Positions 56,047 through 64,000 of a DNA stretch of 64,000 nucleotides are shown piece after piece (the first letter of the stretch is position 1; each line of letters starts with the position of its first letter). A program made the position numbers and the translations under genes. A model generated the notes under the pieces. It ran no database searches. It saw only the letters and a program-made list of their open reading frames with translations, and was not told the origin of the DNA. Source of the stretch: Aurelia coerulea (lineage: Eukaryota > Cnidaria > Scyphozoa > Semaeostomeae > Ulmaridae); assembly GCA_039566865.1 (NCBI GenBank), contig CM076954.1, forward strand, positions 14,408,001-14,472,000. The letters are read 5' to 3'.

Positions 56047-58735
56047 GCGACTCATCAGCTAGAAACCCATGAAAGACATTTCGGGTCTTTCATCATCATC
56101 ATCATTGATTTATTTCTAGTAGGCTGAAATTAAAAATGGCTAAATTAGAGCTAATTTAGGGCTTTAATTCTAGAGTGTCCGTCTCCCGTGGGTGCCCCTG
56201 GTGTCCTGCATCTAGGGCTACAGTTAGATTCAAATCATCAGCTAGAAATCCACGGAGGACTTTTCGGGGCTTTAATTCTAGAGTGTCCGTCTCCCGTTGG
56301 CGCCCCAGGTGTCCTGCATCCAGGGCTACAGTTAGATTCAAATTATCAGCTAGAAATCCACGGAGGACATTTCGGGGCTTTCATTCTAGAGTGTCTGTCT
56401 CCCGTGGGTGCCCCTGGTGTCCTGCATCCAGGGCTACAGTTAGATTCAAATTATCAGCTAGAAATCCACGGAGGACATTTCAGGGCTTTAATTCTAGAGT
56501 GTCTGTCTCCCGTGGGTGCCCCTGGTGTCCTGCATCCAGGGCTACAGTTAGATTCAAATTATCAGCTAGAAATCCACGGAGGACATTTCGGGGCTTTAAT
56601 TCTAGAGTGTCTGTCTCCCGTGGGTGCCCCTGGTGTCCTGCATCCAGGGCTACAGTTAGATTCAAATTATCAGCTAGAAATCCACGGAGGACATTTCGGG
56701 GCTTTCATTCTAGAGTGTCTGTCTCCCGTGGGTGCCCCTGCTGTCCTGCATCCAGGGCTACAGTTAGATTCAAATTATCAGCTAGAAATCCACGGAGGAC
56801 ATTTCGGGGCTTTAATTCTAGAGTGTCCGTCTCCCGTGGGTGCCCCTGGTGTCCTGCATCCAGGGCTACAGTTAGATTCAAATTATCAGCTAGAAATCCA
56901 CGGAGGACATTTCGGGGCTTTAATTCTAGAGTGTCCGTCTCCCGTGGGTGCCCCTGGTGTCCTGCATCCAGGGCTACAGTTAGATTCAAATTATCAGCTA
57001 GAAATCCACGGAGGACATTTCGGGGCTTTCATTCTAGAGTGTCTGTCTCCCGTGGGTGCCCCTGGTGTCCTGCATCTAGGGCTACAGTTAGATTCAAATT
57101 ATCTGCTAGAAATCCATGGAAAACATTTCAGGGCTTTAACTCTAGAGTGTCCGTCTCCCGTGGGTGCCCCTGGTGTCCTGCATCCAGGGCTACAGTTGGA
57201 TTCAAATTATCTGCTAGAAATCCACGGAAAACATTTCGGGGCTTTAACTCTAGAGTGTCTGTCTCCTGTGGGTGCCCCTGGTGTCCTGCATCCAGGGCTA
57301 CAGTTGGATTCAAATTATCTGCTAGAAATCCATGGAAAACATTTCAGGGCTTTAACTCTAGAGTGTCTGTCTCCTGTGGGTGCCCCTGGTGTCCTGCATC
57401 CAGGGCTACAGTTAGATTCAAATTATCTGCTAGAAATCCATGGAAGACATTTCGGGGATTTAACTCTAGAGTGTCCGTCTCCCGTGGGTGCCCCTGGTGT
57501 CCTGCATCTAGGGCTACAGTTAGATTCAAATTATCTGCTAGAAATCCACGGAAAACATTTCAGGGCTTTAATTCTAGAGTGTCGGTCTCCCGTGGGTGCC
57601 CCTGGTGTCCTGCATCTAGGGCTACAGTTGGATTCAAATTATCTGCTAGAAATCCATGGAAAACATTTCAGGGCTTTAACTCTAGAGTGTCTGTCTCCTG
57701 TGGGTGCCCCTGGTGTCCTGCATCCAGGGCTACAGTTAGATTCAAATTATCTGCTAGAAATCCATGGAAGACATTTCGGGGATTTAACTCTAGAGTGTCC
57801 GTCTCCCGTTGGCGCCCCTGGTGTCCTGCATCTAGGGCTACAGTTAGATTCAAATCATCAGCTAGAAATCCACGGAGGACATTTCGGGGCTTTAATTCTA
57901 GAGTGTCCGTCTCCCGTGGGTGCCCCTGGTGTCCTGCATCCAGGGCTACAGTTAGATTCAAATTATCAGCTAGAAATCCACGGAGGACATTTCGGGGCTT
58001 TCATTCTAGAGTGTCTGTCTCCCGTGGGTGCCCCTGCTGTCCTGCATCCAGGGCTACAGTTAGATTCAAATTATCTGCTAGAAATCCACGGAAAACATTT
58101 CAGGGCTTTAACTCTAGAGTGTCCGTCTCCCGTGGGTGCCCCTGGTGTCCTGCATCCAGGGCTACAGTTAGATTCAAATTATCTGCTAGAAATCCATGGA
58201 AGACATTTCGGGGCTTTAATTCTAGAGTGTCTGTCTCCCGTGGGTGCCCCTGCTGTCCTGCATCCAGGGCTACAGTTAGATTCAAATTATCAGCTAGAAA
58301 TCCACGGAGGACATTTCGGGGCTTTAATTCTAGAGTGTCTGTCTCCCGTGGGTGCCCCTGCTGTCCTGCATCCAGGGCTACAGTTAGATTCAAATTATCA
58401 GCTAGAAATCCACGGAGGACATTTTGGGGCTTTAATTCTAGAGTGTCCGTCTCCCGTGGGTACCCCTGGTGTCCTGCATCCAGGGCTACAGTTAGATTCA
58501 AATTATCTGCTAGAAATCCACGGAAAACATTTCAGGGCTTTAACTCTAGAGTGTCTGTCTCCCGTGGGTACCCCTGGTGTCCTGCATCCAGGGCTACAGT
58601 TAGATTCAAATTATCAGCTAGAAATCCACGGAGGACATTTCGGGGCTTTAATTCTAGAGTGTCCGTCTCCCGTGGGTGCCCCTGGTGCCCTGCATCCAGG
58701 GCTACAGTTGGATTCAAATCATCAGGGCTCTCTAA
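56047..58735. repeat. 108-bp minisatellite, about 24 copies
   Basis: TAGAGTGTCCGTCTCCCGTG recurs every 108 bases from 56171, with a degraded partial unit at 56047-56090 separated by an ATC run. Two subtypes alternate (TCAGCTAG...CGGAGGAC and TCTGCTAG...TGGAAAAC). No indels were seen in the main block. Because 108 is a multiple of three and the unit lacks stops in two frames, frames of 864 and 855 codons overlap on the plus strand. They encode 36-residue repeats, but nothing suggests translation. KIF14 intron 5. Confidence 0.95.
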
Positions 58736-59124
58736 CGTACGTGCGCCAATATTAGTGGAATGTACGTAAGAGATCTATGTACTTGCCATCATGTTACTAC
58801 ACAAACTATCAAACAGACTGGTACTATTCAAGCATTAATATGGAAGGCATTATTCTTTCTCTGTTTTGTATTTTGTATTATTGCTATTGGTCATTTTCAG
58901 AGCTAACAAAATAGGAACTTACAGGTCTATTTTTCCTAAATTATGTCCCTTGTAATTGAGATCCTGTTTCAGTTTGATGAAAACAATATGTTCTTGTTAA
59001 CAGGGTAATAAATTCAATTTCGGGAATTTGCTGTATTGGTTAAATTTACGTTTTATCCTCCTTCTATGATGTCCGAAGGCTCGCCTTTCCACTTGATAAG
59101 CATTCATGGTCTTTAAAAATTGGC
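58736..59124. other. KIF14 intron 5, no feature recognised
   Basis: Unassigned AT-rich DNA between the minisatellite and the SINE. Confidence 0.4.
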
Positions 59125-59316
59125 GAAGGTGAAGGTGAAGGTGAAGTTGCGTTTTTTAGCGCCAAGCGCTGGGATCGCAGAAGTAGAGAAGACCTAATCG
59201 AGTCCGCTACCCCTTGTCATGACGCTCAATTGTTGGGGCTCTACCTGGGATCGAACCCTGTCCGCCTGACTGTTCTGACTGCAATATCAGAGGATTACGC
59301 CACTGCGCCACAACAC
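59125..59316 (-). mobile_element. tRNA-derived SINE (type 1, copy b)
   Basis: Reverse complement of the element at 16973-17160: CCACTGCGCCA (A box complement) at 59300, GGGATCGAACCC (B box complement) near 59248, body GCGCCAAGCGCTGGGATCGC. Ends with repeated GAAGGT at its 3' tail (59125-59145). Confidence 0.9.
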
Positions 59317-59630
59317 GTTCAAATTGAGATACTTTGTAACTGTACTCTCGGCAAACGCTGACATTCTTTCAAGGAAAAGCTTTCCAGACCACTGTTGCAT
59401 TTCCTGCCTGCCTCTGCCTCTGTGGAACAAAATATTTTCAGTAATAATTAAGCCATGGACATCAAGGCTACCATATAGAGCCGATTAAATCACCGGGCCC
59501 TTGGTTTCTTTTCTTTGCTTTTTTCCGGTGCTTCATAGGATCTTAAAGAGCCATTGCCACCAAGGATCCTTTGCAGGCACGTTGACATTTTAGACTGTCT
59601 AAAAATCAAATTTGGTCAAAGCGGAAACCA

Positions 59631-59716
59631 TCGATCCACACTGCAGCAGTTAATCTGATAGAAAAAATTTACTTTAGTTGCATTGCTCTATCAGTTAAAC
59701 TACTGCACTGTGGATC
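59631..59716. repeat. Short hairpin MITE
   Basis: GATCCACACTGCAGCAGTTA pairs with TAAACTACTGCACTGTGGATC, with arms extending through TCTGATAGA and TCTATCAG. Confidence 0.7.
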
Positions 59717-59718
59717 TA

Positions 59719-60343
59719 ACGGGTGAGCCAAAAAAAGTTCCCACTTTCGAAAATTCGTAGCACCGCAAGTACCTCATGGATTTAAATGATTCAAATTCCA
59801 GTTAAAAGCCAAAGATCAAAGTATTTTTGTGATTTTTCTCGTCTTCTTAGGAGCACTGCAAATATAGGTAAATTCAACTTTACAAAAATTTCATGGTTGC
59901 AAAATTACTGAAAAAGGGCCTAAAACACTTGATCAAATCGTTAGGACTCTCCTCACACAGAACAATACTCACGAGCATTTCACTTCTCTCAAGAGTTATA
60001 AGACATAGATTCTCAAACAGCTACTAAAGATTTTCAATCCCATGGCAATAAATGTGCATACGATAGCTCTCACCCATGCAAAATTGCATTTTCTCTGTTG
60101 TTTTGAGCGAGGAGTCCTTTGTGATTTGATCAAGTATTTTAGGCCTTTTTCAGTCATTTTGCAACCACCAAGTTTTTGTAAACTTGAATTTACCAATTTT
60201 TCCAGTGCTCGTAAGAAGGCGAGAAAAATCACAAAAATGCTTCGATCTTTTTGCTGTCAAGCAAATATTGATTCATTCCAATCCATCCAGTACTCTTGAT
60301 GCTATGAATTTTCAAAATGGGAAGTTTTTTCTGGTTCACCCGG
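59719..60343. mobile_element. Family H element, complete and without nested insert
   Basis: TA then ACGGGTGAGCCAAAAAAAG at the left, CTGGTTCACCCGG then TA at the right, 625 bp. Long arms are inverted (AAAACACTTGATCAAATC and GATTTGATCAAGTATTTT). KIF14 intron 5. Confidence 0.92.
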
Positions 60344-60601
60344 TATAGTGTCCGTTTAGGCCAAATTTGAATTTCAGACAGTCTGAATTGTAGCGCGCCC
60401 GCAAAGGACCCTGGGTGACAATGGCTCATTATGGCCGAATATTACCTCCACTTAAGTATTTTGACCGCCGGGTGGAACGCACGATTGCTAGTCGCACGCA
60501 AGCAATGTGACTTGCTTATCTCCACTGCTCCTTTGCTTAAGTAATTGTTTATTTTAGTCGACTAAGTTTTATATTATTTTTCTCCCTTTTGTAATTTACA
60601 G

Positions 60602-60654
60602 CTGCGGATAAGAGAACATCCAGAGCAAGGCCCATACGTACAAGATTTATCTGT
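60602..60654 (+). CDS. KIF14: KIF14-like, exon 6 (last in window)
   Basis: Acceptor TTGTAATTTACAG, donor TCTGT then GTGAGT, phase 2 end. LRIREHPEQGPYVQDLS is the kinesin-3 LRVREHP..GPYVE.LS motif. The next expected exon, with the switch I block ending in NxxSSRSH, is not in the window. Joined exons give about 419 residues in frame. Confidence 0.92.
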
Positions 60655-61631
60655 GTGAGTAAAATGCCTCTTTTGATGTTTGCCACTATCTGTTTCGATC
60701 CAGTGTTGCAAGCTTGTAAGAGCAATGAAAAATAAAGGGAGATTTTGTGAAAATAGCAACCTTTACTTTTGATGGACATGCCAGTACAGGGGAATTTGCA
60801 GACTAAGGGTCTACGGCAGATTAGTCAATCCAAAAATGGAGAACTGGTCAAGAAAACTAGGACACTTTGAAGTCTGGTTGGCTCTCCATTCTATTTCTAT
60901 GGCTATCTCACTCATTCTGCACATGAAGATTGGTTGTAAACTAAAATGAGAGCTATGTATATATCGCTCTGTACGCTACTTTTTACAGTGCTTTGTTCTT
61001 TGTACGAGGTACAATGCAAATTTTCTTTGTACACAGTTTATGCCTTTTTTTCCGTGAGCTTTTACGAAAAACTGCAAACTACAAAACTGAGCTGCTCTCA
61101 TTGTCGCCAAGCTGCTGTTACGTACGAAGCATTATCTGGTCTTGCGTCCGGTTATGTTTCCAAGCTATTTGAGAAGAATTATGCGCGTGACATGAATATG
61201 AATTTGCGCTGTGTCATTGCCGATGTTCTTGTCCTAAGGATGAACACTTATTGTGTGCAGGAATCTATATCTTTCCGGTTTTCAAAGACTTAGGATAAAT
61301 TGCCTTTGGACATCAAACTAGTACCCTTCCCTTGATATTTTCAACAGTAGGCTGAAGGGCAATTTGCCCTTCTCAACCTAATATTATTCATTTGTCGATT
61401 TTATATTGTAAACATAGGCTTTACATTCAATCGTTTTCTTTAGTTGCAATATGTTTGACACGGTCCCAAGTAAAGCAGTCCTCTCAACTGATGGGTCTGC
61501 CATTAAAAGTAGTGAAAAATGAAAAATGAAATGAAGTCAGATAACTGTTTCTTCCTTAAATAACCTCATTAAGAATCAGCTTTTTGTGGACGATCGTTAT
61601 ACGGTTCGCAATATATAATTCATGATGTGTA
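60655..61631. other. KIF14 intron 6, no feature recognised
   Basis: A 115-codon plus frame (60946-61293) starts with a hydrophobic stretch but has no family match I can name and no splice support. No KIF14 switch I exon was seen. Confidence 0.4.
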
Positions 61632-62700
61632 TCAGGTGACTAGAAAAAGTTAGCACGTTTGGTGGGCTGTGGAATGAAAAGCATATGGCCGATATTCAAA
61701 ACGACTATGTTGATCTATTAGTCAATGGCTAACTTAGATGTGAAATTTTTTTGGTAAAATAATTATCTTTTAGGTTCCAGAAATTGGAAAATTGCTGGAA
61801 AGGGGTTTGTTTGGGAGCGAAAATCCCACATTCGATTCTTGTCTATAATTTACTTGCTATTGAAATATGAATTCAATATCTGTCTGTTTCAGAGATAGAT
61901 TTTTAAAGCAAATCACCCTCTCAAAGGTGGGGCTGGAAGGAAAACCTGCATTTTTCCCTCAAAAACAATCCCCTCGTCCTTGCTGGAAAAGCTTTCCAGA
62001 TTGGTATGTGGTCTATCGTGCTTATAAATATTAGTAGGATATCGCAGGAAGCTCACAGAGAGTACACGACTGATTTAGGCCATGTCTAAGCTCAAGTAGC
62101 CTCTTAGAAGTCCCGTATGTAAAACATCATAACGAGGTAGTACAGCAACAACAACTATAACACAGATGCATCTGCAAAAGAAAGAAGATCCAACATGAAA
62201 AAACTGAAGAGGTGGATGGGTGGAAGATTTAATTTGCAACCACTCCGCATGAGTGTGCAAAATTTACTAAATTCTCAAAGCAAACTCTGTTTTATACTGC
62301 ATAGAAGAAACCATGCCGCATGCACGACCATCTACGAACACGTGGATAATAAAACACATTTGCATCTCAAGTGACTCACAATCATATGGTCCTTTTTAAA
62401 TCTGTAATAAACAATAAACTGCATGTTCGTTGTTTTAACTCCGATTTTAATGTCATTCTAATCATCATTAAATGTCAATGGCAAGAAAATTGTGGACTAG
62501 AATGGAAGAGGAATTCTCGTTCCCACACACACCCTATTTATCTAATTCCTGGGTCTGAATGATGAGTACTTTTATCAAACAAAAATGTTCCCTTCTAAGT
62601 TAGTCTGTGACTGATAGATTAACGTTTTGGTATTGAATATCGGCCACGCACTTTTTATTCGACAGCTGCCAAACATGCTAACTTTTTTTGACTGATCCGA
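61632..62700. mobile_element. TA-flanked TIR element, about 1.07 kb
   Basis: Left TCAGGTGACTAGAAAAAGTT and right AACTTTTTTTGACTGATCCGA, TA on both sides. Arms share GTTAGCACGTTTGG, TGGCCGATATTCAA and GGCTAACTTAGA in inverted order over about 100 bases. No transposase frame in the centre. Confidence 0.82.
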
Positions 62701-62708
62701 TAGATATA

Positions 62709-63309
62709 CCGGGTGCGCCAAAATAAACTATGCACGTTTGACAGGCCACAATAAATCGTACACTGGACCAATTTTGAAGATTTACGACTTAATCTTTAGC
62801 AAAAAGCCTGAATTAGATTCCAGGAATTTTTGCAAATTTTTCTGTTTTAGTTTTTAGGGCTAGAAGCGAGGTTCTTATAATTTTCGTTCTCGAAAACCAC
62901 TGAAAACGATCAAAAAACGTCGATCAAATTTCTAAAGAATCGACATGAATGGACAAAGAGAAACCTTTTTCGTTGTGATTTGGGATCTAGAAATCGATTA
63001 ATTAATCGATATACAATTAATCGATTTCTAAATCCCAAATCACCACGAAAAAGTTTTCTCTTTGTCCATTCATGTCGATTCTTTAGAAAATTGATCAACG
63101 TTTTTTGGTTGTTTTCAGTGTTTTCGAGAACGAACATTTTAAGAAACTCGAATCTGGCTCTAAAAACGGAAAACAAAAAAATTTGCAAAAAATTCTAGAA
63201 TCTAATTCAGGCTTTGTGCTAAAGATTAAGTCATGAATCTTCAAAATCGGTCCAGTGTACGATTTATTGTGGCCTGCCAAACGTGCTTAGTTTATTTTGG
63301 CGCACCCGG
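62709..63309. mobile_element. Complete 601-bp palindromic element (family C)
   Basis: Ends CCGGGTGCGCCAAAATAAAC and GTTTATTTTGGCGCACCCGG-like, TA on both sides. The two halves are near-perfect inverted copies up to a centre near 63005 (ATTAATCGATATACAATTAA). It lies 8 bases after the previous element. Frames on both strands mirror each other and are not genes. Confidence 0.95.
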
Positions 63310-63314
63310 TACGA

Positions 63315-63316
<2 letters not shown>

Positions 63317-63352
<36 letters not shown>
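63317..63352. repeat. (AATC)n microsatellite
   Basis: About nine AATC units just right of the family C element. Confidence 0.95.
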
Positions 63353-63353
<1 letters not shown>

Positions 63354-64000
63354 TATGACACCCACTTGCAACTTTTTTGTCGACTATCGCAACACGCCAA
63401 CTGTGAATTCGATGAAGAAAAATAAACACAAATATGAAATTGTTGTTTTGCTTCGTTAAAAGCAACCTTGGACTATCCCAGCAAGATTCATGACACTCAC
63501 TGCTCAGTCAATAAAGTAAAAATAATCACATGTACGAGCTCGTTGTTTTGCTGGTTCGCTTCATCAAAAGTATCATATTTTATGGATTACCACCACAAGA
63601 ACCTCGATGTCCAGCATTTGTTTTACTCCACTCTATGAACGATTTTGGTATAATCTTTGCCTACAGAGCCGCTCAACGCTGTGAGCTGAAAAGCCTTTGC
63701 ATGATTTATAGGCGACATGCCTCTTGAATATTTGCTTTCTAATTTAGTCTCTCCTGTCGACATATAGTTCTTATTAAAACATGTTTTCGCACTACATGCC
63801 GACCATATAACTTTTATCACATTTTTTTCGCTCTAAATGAGCTGTTGTTACAGTAAGTCCCCGCATATAGGAAATTCAAAATTTTGAATCAGGCTGTTTA
63901 GTTTTTTATATGTAAGAAATATCTGTACAAGAGGCTGGCAGATTTCATATATGCCCAATAAGAAACTTCCTTTTTTCCTACTTCATGCTTTCCTATGTTA
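63353..64000. other. KIF14 intron 6, no feature recognised
   Basis: Short chance frames only. No exon continuing the motor domain was found before the window ends. Confidence 0.4.

Noticed and set aside
56175..58769. 864- and 855-codon open frames as a repetitive protein gene
   Set aside because: They coincide exactly with the 108-bp minisatellite, overlap each other in two frames, lack splice or promoter context and lie inside a KIF14 intron.
61480..61520. Continuation exon of KIF14 after exon 6
   Set aside because: No sequence resembling the switch I region or NxxSSRSH in phase was found up to 64000.
62910..63280. Frames sharing peptides on both strands
   Set aside because: Mirror products of the family C palindrome.

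Overview
This is a stretch of an AT-rich animal nuclear genome. Genes have spliced exons with GT-AG introns, tRNA-derived SINEs are present, and there are fragments of many retrotransposons and DNA transposons plus several tandem arrays. The density of small terminal-inverted-repeat (TIR) elements, a hammerhead-bearing Penelope-like fragment and the gene set suggest a non-vertebrate metazoan. A cnidarian is my best guess, but that is inference only.

Three host genes can be read. (1) A PRDM12-like gene on the minus strand: first coding exon at 16079-15932 (motif ITPDLLHNYLYG) and a PR-domain exon at 6165-5972, joined in matching phase across a 9.8 kb intron. The rest of the PR domain and the zinc fingers must lie before base 1. 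(2) The last five coding exons of a URB2/Npa2-like ribosome-biogenesis gene on the plus strand (22949-42635). They were found by splice sites, phase and residue pattern; I did not find the 5' part. (3) The 5' half of a KIF14-like kinesin-3 gene on the plus strand (45551-60654). Six exons encode a basic N-terminal extension and the motor domain up to just before the switch regions; the rest lies past base 64000.

The remainder is mostly repeats. Bases 1-5021 are a 64-bp satellite, 8741-9951 an 87-bp array, 34490-37180 a 226/201-bp array split by a transposon, and 56047-58735 a 108-bp minisatellite. The minisatellite keeps two overlapping frames open for more than 850 codons inside a KIF14 intron. 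Fold-back or TIR elements with TA, TTAA, TTA or roughly 9-bp target duplications fill introns and intergenic DNA, often nested. Several families share a CNGGGTG-like terminus and TA flanks, consistent with mobilisation by Tc1/mariner-type transposases. Retroelement remains include a Ty3/Gypsy gag relic, six non-LTR retrotransposon fragments, a Penelope-like 3' end with a hammerhead ribozyme core, and two kinds of SINE.

The host genes look unrelated in function (sensory-neuron transcription factor, nucleolar factor, cytokinetic kinesin). Most open frames in the window are chance or repeat-driven. Nothing here resembles a bacterial or viral gene cassette.
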